Shown: positions 52,879 to 61,225, counted from the stretch's first letter. The stretch: 64,000 nucleotides of DNA from Chitinophaga niastensis (GCF_003014755.1 NZ_PYAW01000002.1:682001-746000), one strand, 5' to 3'. Notes: generated by a model from the sequence alone, not told the origin. Program-made: numbers and translations.

Positions 52879-53628
52879 ATGAGTTTATCCATTGATCTGT
52901 CAGGAAAGGTAGCATTGATTACCGGTGTTACATCCGGCATAGGTGCGGGCATTGCGCGGATGTTGCATGCAGCAGGTGCTGTGGTAGCGGGTTGCGGGCT
53001 GGAGGCCGCATTTGAGGATAAAAGTGTATCCTTATACGTAGCCACGGATGTAAGGGTACCCGAACAGCTGGATGCGTTGGTAGCAGCTACAGTAGATGCT
53101 TTTGGCAGGATAGATATAGTAGTGTCTAATGCAGGCGCCAACATATTTACCGGTGTAACAGCCACCACGGAGGCGCAATGGCAACAGAATACAGATTTGA
53201 ATCTGGCCGCCCACTGGCGTTTGTGCCAGCGTTGCCGCTCCTGGCTGGAAGTGAGTGGTAGCGGCGTAATTGTTATTGTTACCTCTAATCATGCATACCA
53301 GACAATTCCCGGTTGTTTTCCTTATAATGTAACCAAAGCGGCACTTACAGGGATGGTGAGAAGTATCGCAATAGAGTGGGGGCCTGCGATTCGTTGTGTA
53401 GGGATAGCGCCCGGTTTTATTGATACGCCGGGGAACCAGGGTTGGTTTAACAGCTTCCCGGATGCCGCAGTGGAACGCACCCGTACGGTAGACAGTCACC
53501 CGGTGAAACGTTTGGGCACGCCTGATGAAATAGGCGCCTGGTGTGCTTTTCTGGCAAGTGAATACAGTGCTTTTGCCAGCGGCACTACCTATTTGCTGGA
53601 TGGAGGAAGAAATGCCTTACTACAATAA
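52879..53628 (+). CDS. short-chain dehydrogenase/reductase
   Basis: A 249 aa SDR with the NAD(P) motif TGVTSGIGAGIA (residues 15-26), NAG at 84-86, and the catalytic Ser-Tyr-Lys (S136, Y149, K153 in YNVTKAA), ending in FASGTTYLLDGGRN. In this operon it could oxidise the free sugar to the lactone used by the next enzyme, or a keto-acid intermediate. Fifteen bp follow the dehydratase stop and 6 bp precede the lactonase start. Confidence 0.92.
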   Translation: MSLSIDLSGKVALITGVTSGIGAGIARMLHAAGAVVAGCGLEAAFEDKSVSLYVATDVRVPEQLDALVAATVDAFGRIDIVVSNAGANIFTGVTATTEAQWQQNTDLNLAAHWRLCQRCRSWLEVSGSGVIVIVTSNHAYQTIPGCFPYNVTKAALTGMVRSIAIEWGPAIRCVGIAPGFIDTPGNQGWFNSFPDAAVERTRTVDSHPVKRLGTPDEIGAWCAFLASEYSAFASGTTYLLDGGRNALLQ

Positions 53629-53634
53629 TTATAG

Positions 53635-54510
53635 ATGATGAAGATATACCAGGCGGAATTATTTGCACATTTATCCTGTGAATTAGGCGAGAGTGCTTTC
53701 TGGTGGCCGGAAAGGGAAAGCTGGTGTTGGGTGGATATACTGGATTACACTATTTATATAATGGATAAAGCTGGGCGGCAGCAGCAATTTCATATAGGCG
53801 AGCACGTGAGTACCATAGTGCCGGTAGCCGGCAGCAATGAATTGTTATTGGGGCTGAAAGGCCGCGTGGCCTCCTTTTCACCGGAGCGTGGCCTGGGTGA
53901 AACCATGGCTTTGCTGGATGGCCGGAACAATATGCGTTGTAATGACGGCAAATGTGACCCTGCCGGGCGGTTATGGATAGGTACCATGCAAATGCCGGTA
54001 GCAGCAGGTTCCGGTAGTTTGTATTGTGTAGAACATACGCTGCCACCGGTAGTAAAGCTGCCGGTAGTTACTATTCCCAATGGGTTAGTGTGGCATGGTG
54101 ATAAAATGTACTTTAATGATACCCTCACGCATAGTGTGCAGGAGTTCAGCTACGATGTACATACAGGAGCTATTGCCTTTACACGTGTAGCTGTGCATAT
54201 TCCGAAGGAGTTAGGGCTGCCTGATGGTATGACCATTGACCGGGATGGCATGTTATGGGTGGCTCACTGGGGCGGACAGGGCGTATATTGCTGGAATCCG
54301 TTAACCGGGGAGCTGCTGGCGAAGGTGGAAGTGCCTGCCCCGCATGTATCTTCCTGTATTTTTGGCGGGGCAGATATGCAGGAAATGCTGATCACTACTG
54401 CACAGGAGCATATGATTGATGCTCAATTGGATCAATTTCCCCTTAGTGGTAGCGTGTTTCACGTAAAATTACCCGTTAAAGGCCTACCTGTCAACCACTT
54501 TAAATATTAA
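53635..54510 (+). CDS. SMP-30/gluconolactonase-family lactonase
   Basis: A 291 aa six-bladed beta-propeller: ELGESAFWWPERESWCWVDI (about residues 14-33, with the metal-site Glu), NDGKCDPAGRLWIGTM (about 104-119, with Asn/Asp metal ligands), and DGMTIDRDGMLWVAHWGG. Family members hydrolyse sugar lactones to aldonic acids. It is the last gene of the operon, with no export signal, so it acts in the cytosol. This completes a lactone to acid to keto-deoxy-acid to pyruvate route on paper. Confidence 0.9.
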   Translation: MMKIYQAELFAHLSCELGESAFWWPERESWCWVDILDYTIYIMDKAGRQQQFHIGEHVSTIVPVAGSNELLLGLKGRVASFSPERGLGETMALLDGRNNMRCNDGKCDPAGRLWIGTMQMPVAAGSGSLYCVEHTLPPVVKLPVVTIPNGLVWHGDKMYFNDTLTHSVQEFSYDVHTGAIAFTRVAVHIPKELGLPDGMTIDRDGMLWVAHWGGQGVYCWNPLTGELLAKVEVPAPHVSSCIFGGADMQEMLITTAQEHMIDAQLDQFPLSGSVFHVKLPVKGLPVNHFKY

Positions 54511-54556
54511 TTATTTTAAGATACTGATGTTTCACGGTTTTCTGCTATATTATTAG

Positions 54557-54564
54557 TATATTTG
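54557..54564 (+). promoter_or_regulatory. putative -7 box upstream of the GNAT gene
   Basis: TATATTTG matches TAnnTTTG exactly; it lies 123 nt before the ATG, so the leader would be long. No clear -33 TTG. Confidence 0.35.
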
Positions 54565-54687
54565 CGGACGGAATGAGCTTTTTTAGGGTATTTTAATACC
54601 AATCATGCTATCTTATTACAACTTCCCCTTTGCATAAGATATTTCCCTTAGTACGCTACCGCAAGAACATCAGTGTAAAAAATAATT

Positions 54688-54987
54688 ATGATCATGAAGG
54701 ATTTTAAAATTATTGACAACAAGGAAGCCAGACAGTTCGAAGCGCACATCGCTGGACAAATGGCCAAGGTTATTTACGAAAGAAATGGAAGCCGTATTTT
54801 CCTGACGGGCGCAGAAGTGCCTCCGGTATTGGAAAAACAAGGCATATTACCAATGATGCTGGGTAAAGTGATGGAGGAAATTTCTGCACAGAATATCCGC
54901 ATGGTGCCATCCAGCAAAAAGGTAGCTGAATTTGTACGCAGCAATCCGCAGTGGAAAACATTGCTCGCGCACGGTCTGCATATATAA
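54688..54987 (+). CDS. small GNAT-like N-acetyltransferase
   Basis: A 99 aa member of the short GNAT family (PF14542 type, YidJ/GTX-like): FEAHIAGQMAKVIYERNG, then IFLTGAEVPPVLEKQGILPMMLG (about residues 31-53), and IRMVPSSKKVAEFVRSNPQW. The usual CoA-binding GxG is replaced by KQGI, which is common in this subfamily. Acceptor unknown. It is alone, converging with the OmpH gene across an inverted repeat. Confidence 0.85.
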   Translation: MIMKDFKIIDNKEARQFEAHIAGQMAKVIYERNGSRIFLTGAEVPPVLEKQGILPMMLGKVMEEISAQNIRMVPSSKKVAEFVRSNPQWKTLLAHGLHI

Positions 54988-54995
54988 TTTTTTTA

Positions 54996-55114
54996 TTGGG
55001 TTATTTAGTTATTTAATTATTTTGTCAACGGTTGTTATGTGCTGTTAAAGAATGGCGGAAGAGAGCTTAAACATAATACCAGTCGTAAAATAATTAAATA
55101 ACTAATAAACCGAA
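54996..55114. repeat. inverted repeat between convergent GNAT and OmpH genes
   Basis: 28-bp arms at 54996-55023 and 55087-55114 with four mismatches, AT-rich (TTATTTAGTTATTTAATTATTTT). It lies between converging genes and is likely a two-way terminator. Confidence 0.75.
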
Positions 55115-55122
55115 TAATCCTA

Positions 55123-55623
55123 CTACTTGATTCCCATCTTCACTTTTACCGCTGCCATCAAGTCATCGGCTTCTGCGGAAACTAATACCGCATCTCTGGA
55201 GTTATCAATCACAAGCGTATAGCCTTTTTCGTTAGCTACCACCTTTAAAATCTTCTTTGCTTTATCTAATATTGGCGCAAGCAGCTCCTGCTCTTTTGCA
55301 GATATGATTTGTTCTGCTCGTTCTTTAAACTTTTGTATGTTGGCCTGTGCCGACTGAATCTCTTCTACCTTTACCTGTTTCATGGTGGGGCTCATAGTCG
55401 CTGCTGTACTATCAAACAGTGTTACCTTCTTCGTATACTCAGCCACCAGTTCCTGCCCATCTTTATTCATCTTTTCCTGTAATAATCCTAATGTATCATT
55501 TGCTTGTTTACTTTCAGGCATCATGCTGATCATTTGCTGGAAATTAATGTAGCCTGTTTTCGATTGCGCAAAAATAACAGTGCTGCATATGAGCATCAGA
55601 CAAAGTGTACAGATAAATTTCAT
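55123..55623 (-). CDS. OmpH/Skp family periplasmic chaperone
   Basis: A 166 aa exported protein: signal peptide (MKFICTLCLMLICSTVIFAQ), then TGYINFQQMISMMPESKQAND (about residues 24-44), a long helical arm rich in Glu/Lys/Gln, and the C-terminal strand KGYTLVIDNSRDAVLVS. This is the usual Skp layout, a jellyfish-shaped holdase for outer-membrane proteins. The ATG at 55623 begins the signal peptide; a frame extension reaches 55641. Confidence 0.9.
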   Translation of the reverse strand: MKFICTLCLMLICSTVIFAQSKTGYINFQQMISMMPESKQANDTLGLLQEKMNKDGQELVAEYTKKVTLFDSTAATMSPTMKQVKVEEIQSAQANIQKFKERAEQIISAKEQELLAPILDKAKKILKVVANEKGYTLVIDNSRDAVLVSAEADDLMAAVKVKMGIK

Positions 55624-55761
55624 CGAGATAATTTTCAACAATATTAAGGATCAGGTTGTGAAATATTCTTTAACACTAATATAATATAATGTTAAATTGA
55701 TGGATTTTCAAAATTATTGAGAATGAGGCAGATATGGAGACACGATAAAAAAAATTCGACC

Positions 55762-55793
55762 TCGTAGGGGTATTGTCTTCATAAAGTGTCGTT
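55762..55793 (+). promoter_or_regulatory. candidate ECF-sigma promoter, copy 1 (autoregulation)
   Basis: TCGTAGGGGTA-N13-GTGTCGTT. The same 19 fixed positions with the same 13-bp spacer occur at 59223-59254. It lies 61 nt before the sigma gene ATG. The word is not of the TAnnTTTG type and looks like a -35/-10 pair of an alternative sigma factor. Confidence 0.75.
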
Positions 55794-55854
55794 TAATAAA
55801 TCGGTTCAATTGGCAGAAGGAATTATATTTGACTTTAGTTATCAAACCCTAAGC

Positions 55855-56433
55855 ATGGAATTGAATAGTCCGGGTAATACACCATTACTGGAAATGGAAG
55901 ACGCATTAACTTTTGAACAGGTTTTTAAAACACATTTTAAAGGCTTGCATGCATATGCGTGCACTTTATTAAAAGACGAGGTGATGGCGGAAGAAATGGT
56001 GCAGAATGTTTTTTGTAAATTATGGGAGAAGTCGGGCGACATTAAAATAAAGCAATCAGTATCCGGATACCTTTATCGCGCTGTATACCATGAAAGTATT
56101 AACTACCTGCGGCATCAAAAAGTAAAAGCCACCCATCAGGCACATACCAGATATCAAATGAGCAACGATCATAGTACCGGTAATACCTCCGGTAAAATAA
56201 TGTTACGCGAGCTGCAGGAAAAGCTGGACAAGGCTTTACAGGAGCTGCCAGAAAAATGCCGCACGGTTTTTCAGTTGAGCCGGTTTGAAGAATTAAAATA
56301 CCAGGAAATAGCAGACCGCCTGGACATCTCTGTAAAAACAGTAGAAAACCAAATGGGAAAAGCGTTGCGGTTGTTACGAATGAACCTGGCTGATTTTCTG
56401 CCATTGTTATTATTAATTTTGCTCCATCTGTAA
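55855..56433 (+). CDS. ECF RNA polymerase sigma factor
   Basis: A 192 aa sigma-70 family member with region 2 (LTFEQVFKTHFKGLHAYACTLL, EEMVQNVFCKLWEK about residues 45-60) and region 4 (LQELPEKCRTVFQLSRFEELKYQEIADRLDISVKTVENQMGKALRLLR about 125-172), followed by the hydrophobic C-terminal tail LADFLPLLLLILLHL common in Bacteroidota ECF factors. The frame extends to a GTG at 55786, but that lies in the promoter; the ATG at 55855 is used. It is followed by its FecR-type anti-sigma gene. Confidence 0.94.
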   Translation: MELNSPGNTPLLEMEDALTFEQVFKTHFKGLHAYACTLLKDEVMAEEMVQNVFCKLWEKSGDIKIKQSVSGYLYRAVYHESINYLRHQKVKATHQAHTRYQMSNDHSTGNTSGKIMLRELQEKLDKALQELPEKCRTVFQLSRFEELKYQEIADRLDISVKTVENQMGKALRLLRMNLADFLPLLLLILLHL

Positions 56434-56443
56434 AAGCGCTCAA

Positions 56444-57424
56444 GTGAAAAAACAAACTGATCATATAAACGACGACTTGCTGGTGAAATACCTGCTGGGC
56501 ATCACTACGGCGGAAGAGCAGGCAACAGTAGCGCAGTGGATGGCGGAAGATAAGGAGCATCAACGTTATTTTGAACACTTCCAATTGATATGGGATGAGA
56601 GTAAAAAACTTGCTGCCGTTACTACCGTCAATGAAAATGATGCCTGGTCCCGTTTTCAACAACGGGTAGGTACCAACGAAAATACTACACGTATTATAAA
56701 ACTGGATACCGGATTTTCCTATCGTAACTTACTGCGTATTGCCGCTATTCTGGTGGTTTTGCTGGGAGCTGCCGGCATATGGTATATGACACAACAGCGC
56801 TCACCGGAATTGATAGTGCGCTCTGAAGACCAGGTTAAACGCGAAACATTGCCCGATGGCTCTACGGTTACGCTGAACAAACAATCTACCATTACCTATG
56901 CTGCTGCCTTTAAAAATACGCGTAATGTAAAACTGCAGGGGGAAGCATTTTTTAATGTAGCACAGGACCCGGGAAAACCTTTCGTGATCAAAGTAAATGA
57001 TGTAACTGTAAGGGTATTGGGAACTTCTTTCAACATTAAAAGTATCAATGGTAAAACAGAAGTGATTGTAGAAACAGGCGCGGTGGAAGTAACAAAGAAT
57101 AATAAAAGTGTGCAGCTGAAACAGCATGAAAGAGCCACTGTATCTGACGATCAGGTATCGCCACAGAAACAGAATGATGATGATGAACTATATAATTATT
57201 ATCGCACACAAACATTTGTATGCAATAAAACGCCGCTCTGGAAGCTGGTAAATATATTGAATGAAGCCTATGGTGTAAACATTGTAATTGCCAATAACAG
57301 CAAACGCAATATTGCTATTACTTCCACCTTTACCAACGGCTCACTGGATAGTACGCTGCAGGTAATTGGTCTTACTTACGAAATTGCTGTTGAAAAAAAT
57401 GGCGCACAAATCATCTTGAAATAA
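56444..57424 (+). CDS. FecR-type anti-sigma factor
   Basis: A 326 aa membrane anti-sigma: cytoplasmic N-terminal part (DDLLVKYLLGITTAEEQATVAQWMAED), one membrane helix (about residues 88-107, LLRIAAILVVLLGAAGIWYM), and a periplasmic FecR domain (LPDGSTVTLNKQSTITY, NVKLQGEAFFNVAQDPGKPFVIK, VRVLGTSFNIKSI) with the C-terminal DUF4974 segment (LVNILNEAYGVNIVI). The start is GTG at 56444, 10 bp after the sigma stop. In such systems the periplasmic part receives the signal from an STN-domain protein, here the next gene. Confidence 0.94.
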   Translation: MKKQTDHINDDLLVKYLLGITTAEEQATVAQWMAEDKEHQRYFEHFQLIWDESKKLAAVTTVNENDAWSRFQQRVGTNENTTRIIKLDTGFSYRNLLRIAAILVVLLGAAGIWYMTQQRSPELIVRSEDQVKRETLPDGSTVTLNKQSTITYAAAFKNTRNVKLQGEAFFNVAQDPGKPFVIKVNDVTVRVLGTSFNIKSINGKTEVIVETGAVEVTKNNKSVQLKQHERATVSDDQVSPQKQNDDDELYNYYRTQTFVCNKTPLWKLVNILNEAYGVNIVIANNSKRNIAITSTFTNGSLDSTLQVIGLTYEIAVEKNGAQIILK

Positions 57425-57439
57425 TACCGGCTGTACTGT

Positions 57440-59218
57440 ATGTCACTATCAAAAATATTACTGACCTTTTTCTTCCTATGCGTGCTTTCATGGAATGTAA
57501 CTGCACAGCAGTTATTAAATAAAACAGTTAGCTTAGAAGTAAAACAGCAGCCACTTTCAGTGGCGCTGAACCAGATCAGCAAACAAGGCAATTTTTATTT
57601 CTCGTATCTCAGTACGATCCTTCCGCAAGATAGTCTGGTGAGCATCTCTGTAAAAAATAAAACGGTAAAACAAGTACTCGATATTTTATTTGAAGGAGAT
57701 TATTCATATAAGGAATCAGGTAACTATATCATCCTATTAAAAAAATCATCCGGACAAACCTATTACCAGATCAGTGGTGTGGTCATGGATAAAAATACAG
57801 GGCAACGGCTACCCAATGCGAGTGTGTATGAACGACAGCAACTCATTTCTACATTAACAAACAACGACGGTTACTTCAGGCTGCGGTTACGGGATAAATA
57901 TCCCTCCGCAGCCATCAGCGTTAGTAAGGACCTGTATGCGGATACCTCGCTTTTGCTTACTACGGGCTATGATCAGGAAGTAACAGTGAGTATATCTCCC
58001 ACTACTTATCAACTGAAAGTAGTAGACATCACGGGTCGTACACATGTGGAAACAACCTGGTTTGGTAGCATGTTTTTATCTTCCCGTCAGAAACTGACGA
58101 GTTTGAACATTGGTGCTTTCCTGGCTGATAAGCCTTACCAGATGTCACTTACACCGGGTTTGGGGTCGCATGGAAAAATGAGCGGACAGGTAGTTAATAA
58201 GGTTTCATTTAATGTGTTAGGTGGATATGCTGCAGGTGTAGATGGTTTCGAAGTTGGCAATATTTTTAATATTGTGAAGCACGACATGCAATACGTACAG
58301 ATAGCAGGCATGGTGAATGTAGTAGGGGGCAAAGCCCATGGTGTGCAAATAGCAGGTGTGCATAACAATGTACTGGACTCAATGAAAGGTGTGCAGATAG
58401 CGGGCCTCAGCAACATTACAGAAGGGAGTCAGGATGGAGTGCAGGTTACTGGTGGTATCGGCCAGGTATACGGCAATATGAAAGGAGTGCAGGTCCAGGG
58501 ATTGGTTGGTATTACACGAGGTACTACTAACGGCTGGCAGGTAGCCGGCGGGGGCACTTACAGCGGAAAAGATGTAACAGGTGCTCAGGTGGCAGGTTTG
58601 CTTAATTATGCTAAAGCAGACTTACACGGGACGCAGGTGTCTTGTACCGGCAATATCGTACACGGTGCTGTGTATGGTGTGCAAATAGGTGGCCTTTTTA
58701 ACTATGCGCGTAGCATGCATGGTGTGCAGATAGGCCTCGTAAATATTTCAGATACTTCTTCCGGCTATAGCATTGGTTTGGTTAATATTGTGCGCAAAGG
58801 CTATCATAAAGTAGCGCTGTATAGTACAGATGTATTACCATTAAATTTTGCGTGGAAAACTGGTCGCAGGCAGCTGTATAGTATACTGCTGGGCGGTTTA
58901 AACCCGGATAAAAATAATAGCGCTTATTCTGTAGGTTATGGTATTGGTACAGAAATTCTTTTTAATAAAGTACTTTCTGTAACTGCAGAAGCTACAGAGC
59001 AAAACATTTTCCTGAGAGATGTGAAGCACGATATACAACTCTATCGACTGCAACCTTCACTGAATGTAAAACTGGGAAAGAAATTTTCTTTATTTGCAGG
59101 GCCTACGCTGGAAGTGAATGTAGGCAAGGATATCACAGCTTTATCCGGCTATAAAACTGTTAATGGTGCTACTGCTATTGGTTGGTTAGGCTGGCAGGCG
59201 GGCATTATTCTTTTTTAA
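57440..59218 (+). CDS. STN + CarboxypepD_reg + LA_2272-type surface-repeat protein
   Basis: A 592 aa exported protein: signal peptide (residues 1-23), STN domain (about 29-95, VSLEVKQQPLSVALNQISKQ, KQVLDILFEGDYSYKESGNYIILLK), CarboxypepD_reg-like domain (about 104-190), then about eleven repeats of 15-19 residues with core GVQIAGL.N (about 275-450), and a C-terminal barrel-like part (LYSILLGGLNP ... FSLFAGPTLEVNVG). The N-terminal two domains are the signalling ends of SusC/FecA-type receptors, but no TonB-receptor plug or barrel follows. It is the third gene of the sigma/FecR operon. Confidence 0.85.
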   Translation: MSLSKILLTFFFLCVLSWNVTAQQLLNKTVSLEVKQQPLSVALNQISKQGNFYFSYLSTILPQDSLVSISVKNKTVKQVLDILFEGDYSYKESGNYIILLKKSSGQTYYQISGVVMDKNTGQRLPNASVYERQQLISTLTNNDGYFRLRLRDKYPSAAISVSKDLYADTSLLLTTGYDQEVTVSISPTTYQLKVVDITGRTHVETTWFGSMFLSSRQKLTSLNIGAFLADKPYQMSLTPGLGSHGKMSGQVVNKVSFNVLGGYAAGVDGFEVGNIFNIVKHDMQYVQIAGMVNVVGGKAHGVQIAGVHNNVLDSMKGVQIAGLSNITEGSQDGVQVTGGIGQVYGNMKGVQVQGLVGITRGTTNGWQVAGGGTYSGKDVTGAQVAGLLNYAKADLHGTQVSCTGNIVHGAVYGVQIGGLFNYARSMHGVQIGLVNISDTSSGYSIGLVNIVRKGYHKVALYSTDVLPLNFAWKTGRRQLYSILLGGLNPDKNNSAYSVGYGIGTEILFNKVLSVTAEATEQNIFLRDVKHDIQLYRLQPSLNVKLGKKFSLFAGPTLEVNVGKDITALSGYKTVNGATAIGWLGWQAGIILF

Positions 59219-59222
59219 TTTT

Positions 59223-59254
59223 TCGTAGGGGTAGATGATTATCAACGTGTCGTT
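59223..59254 (+). promoter_or_regulatory. candidate ECF-sigma promoter, copy 2
   Basis: TCGTAGGGGTA-N13-GTGTCGTT, identical in fixed positions and spacing to 55762-55793, with an unrelated spacer. It starts 4 bp after the stop of the STN protein gene and lies 25 nt before the ATG at 59280, so the second surface-repeat gene has its own sigma-dependent start. Confidence 0.75.
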
Positions 59255-59279
59255 ATGTTGTACGAAATAATCATACAAC

Positions 59280-60419
59280 ATGAAAACGTTTAACTTAAGC
59301 AGTAAAATTATTTTATCCCTCGGTGCTTTCTTTTGCTTTGCCATAGCGGCTAATGCGCAATCTCATCTAACCAGTCCGGCGAATATCGGATTGGTATATC
59401 CATTGAGCAGCAATGGAAAAAATGCAGCAGCTTATACCAACCATTTTTCTTTGCATATTATCGCAGGTGTTTCCAAATCCGAAACTGGTGCAGCCATTGC
59501 GGGTATTTCCAATATTATTAAAGATAGTGCTACCGGTGTACAGGTGGCCGGTTTCTCCAATCATATTGGTAGTACCTGGCATAGTGTGCAGATAGCAGGT
59601 TTTATGAACCAGGTGAAGAAAAGCGCTGATGGTGCACAGATTGCCGGCTTCATGAATCTTGATAGCAGTTTGAATGGACCCCAGGTGGCAGGCTTTGCCA
59701 ATATTGTTAAGCAGGATGTGACAGGTACGCAGGTGGCAGGCTTTATGAATACTGCAAAGAGTAATTCACAGGTGCAGGTTTCGGGCTTTCTGAATAACGC
59801 CAAAACAGCCAATGTACAGGTGGTAGGTTTTATGAATAAAGCAGATGAGGTACATTCACAGGTAGCCGGTTTTATTAACATTGCTAAAAAGGTGAAAGGT
59901 GTACAGGTAGCGGGTTTTATCAATATTGCAGATAGTAGTGAATACCCTATTGGTCTTATCAATATTGTAAAGGGTGGAGAAAAACAGGTGAGTGTGAGCA
60001 TTGATGAAACTGCCACTATGATAGCTGCTTTTAAATCAGGCGGACGGGTACTTTATGGCATCTTAGGAGCAGGATATAATGTTAAGAACAGCGGTAATTC
60101 CTTATATGCTATGCAAGCCGGTATTGGCGCACATTTTTATCTGCTGTCACATTTCAGGTTAAACCTGGAAGCTACCAACATGGCACTAACTGATTTCAAG
60201 GTGTCCTACTATAACCGGCAGTCGCTGGGCATTTTCCCTGCCTATCGTTTTGGCAGGAGAGTGGAATTATTTGCAGGACCTACGCTGAATTTTGTTCATA
60301 CCAAAAATGATGTAGGCGTAGATTTGAGAAGTCATTATATGTGGTCAGAAACAGTGGGCGATAATAAGTTTCATGCCGCGTACATTGGTGCTGCCGGCGG
60401 ATTGCAGGTAAGATTGTAA
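59280..60419 (+). CDS. LA_2272-type surface-repeat protein, paralogue of the STN protein
   Basis: A 379 aa exported protein: signal peptide (MKTFNLSSKIILSLGAFFCFAIAANA), then about ten repeats of 14-18 residues with core VQVAGFMN (about residues 60-215), then YPIGLINIVKGGEKQVSVSID and a C-terminal part (RVLYGILGAGYN, RVELFAGPTLNFVHTK) that aligns with the end of the preceding gene. It lacks the STN and CarboxypepD domains. It is preceded by its own copy of the candidate sigma promoter, so it is the likely effector or partner of the signalling locus. Confidence 0.82.
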   Translation: MKTFNLSSKIILSLGAFFCFAIAANAQSHLTSPANIGLVYPLSSNGKNAAAYTNHFSLHIIAGVSKSETGAAIAGISNIIKDSATGVQVAGFSNHIGSTWHSVQIAGFMNQVKKSADGAQIAGFMNLDSSLNGPQVAGFANIVKQDVTGTQVAGFMNTAKSNSQVQVSGFLNNAKTANVQVVGFMNKADEVHSQVAGFINIAKKVKGVQVAGFINIADSSEYPIGLINIVKGGEKQVSVSIDETATMIAAFKSGGRVLYGILGAGYNVKNSGNSLYAMQAGIGAHFYLLSHFRLNLEATNMALTDFKVSYYNRQSLGIFPAYRFGRRVELFAGPTLNFVHTKNDVGVDLRSHYMWSETVGDNKFHAAYIGAAGGLQVRL

Positions 60420-60422
60420 TGG

Positions 60423-60594
60423 TCTTTCTCCCGATTAGGCTGATTATACTGATTACCCTGATTTTATTTTTAGGATTTTGAAAGATTAAAAAAAGATTGG
60501 TGAAGATCGAAACGGATATATTCGCTTTTATCTTCGCCAATCTTTTTAAATCATAAAAAAATAATCGGGGTAATCAGCCTAATCAGGAGAAAGA
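60423..60594. repeat. nonamer-type inverted repeat after the surface-repeat locus
   Basis: The left arm begins TCTTTCTCCCGATTAGG and the right arm ends with GGAGAAAGA. Pairing is less perfect than at 44745: the left arm has an extra unit (ATACTGATT). An inner inverted repeat (GAAGAT / ATCTTC) lies in the loop. It separates the locus from the lipoprotein gene; the remaining 170 bp to 60765 hold no gene that I can see. Confidence 0.85.
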
Positions 60595-60764
60595 AAAAAT
60601 TCGCACTATCTCTTAAACCAGGCAAATACGGATTTGCCCGCATGGTGCAGCTTTATAGCAGAGACACCTTCAAATGCCTTCGGAAAACGATGTAACATAA
60701 CATGAAATTACAAATTCTTTTTATGGCATTGTATTTGGTAAAATGCTTCTAAAAGAAACTCAAT

Positions 60765-61163
60765 ATGAAAACATGGTTTTACCTTCCGCTGCTATTGCTG
60801 GGTTTCATCCTCCCCGGCTGTACCAAAACAACAAATGAGGTGGTTATTCCAAATAAGACCATCCTGGTGGATATTAAGTCTACAGACTGGAAACAAGTGA
60901 ATGGGGTATGGGGTGTAACGTTTATTGTTCCCGAACTGGATAATAGTACTAACCAGACAGATGGTGTGATTGTATCGATGTCGAGGGGCAATGCCGTGTT
61001 TGAGATTCTGCCGGAGGTATACCAGGATCAGTCGTATACGGTGATACACAATCCGGGTAATATTGTAGTGGAGCTGAGAGGTACAGACGGAAGACCAACT
61101 ATAGTGCCGGCTGAAAACATAACATTCAAGCTTGTATTGATTCCTTCCAGTCAGATTCAATAA
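60765..61163 (+). CDS. hypothetical lipoprotein
   Basis: A 132 aa protein with signal peptide and lipobox (LLLLGFILPGC, Cys at residue 19). The mature part is beta-rich (ILVDIKSTDWKQVNGVWGVTFIVPEL, IVVELRGTDGRPTIVPAENITFKLVLIP) with no recognised domain. It is followed by a good terminator (61195-61222), so it is a single-gene unit. Confidence 0.75.
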   Translation: MKTWFYLPLLLLGFILPGCTKTTNEVVIPNKTILVDIKSTDWKQVNGVWGVTFIVPELDNSTNQTDGVIVSMSRGNAVFEILPEVYQDQSYTVIHNPGNIVVELRGTDGRPTIVPAENITFKLVLIPSSQIQ

Positions 61164-61194
61164 TAAGCAGCTTTACCATTTATTCAACATATAT

Positions 61195-61222
61195 GGCTTC
61201 CGTGCAAACGGGAGCCTTTTTT
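61195..61222 (+). terminator. terminator of the lipoprotein gene
   Basis: GGCTTCCG pairs with CGGGAGCC (8 bp, one G-U, 6-nt loop), followed by T6. Confidence 0.88.
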
Positions 61223-61225
61223 ATT

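Noticed and set aside
57440..59218. STN protein as a normal SusC/FecA TonB-dependent receptor
   Set aside because: At 592 aa it is far too short, and it has no plug domain or 22-strand barrel motifs; the C-terminal half is repeat.
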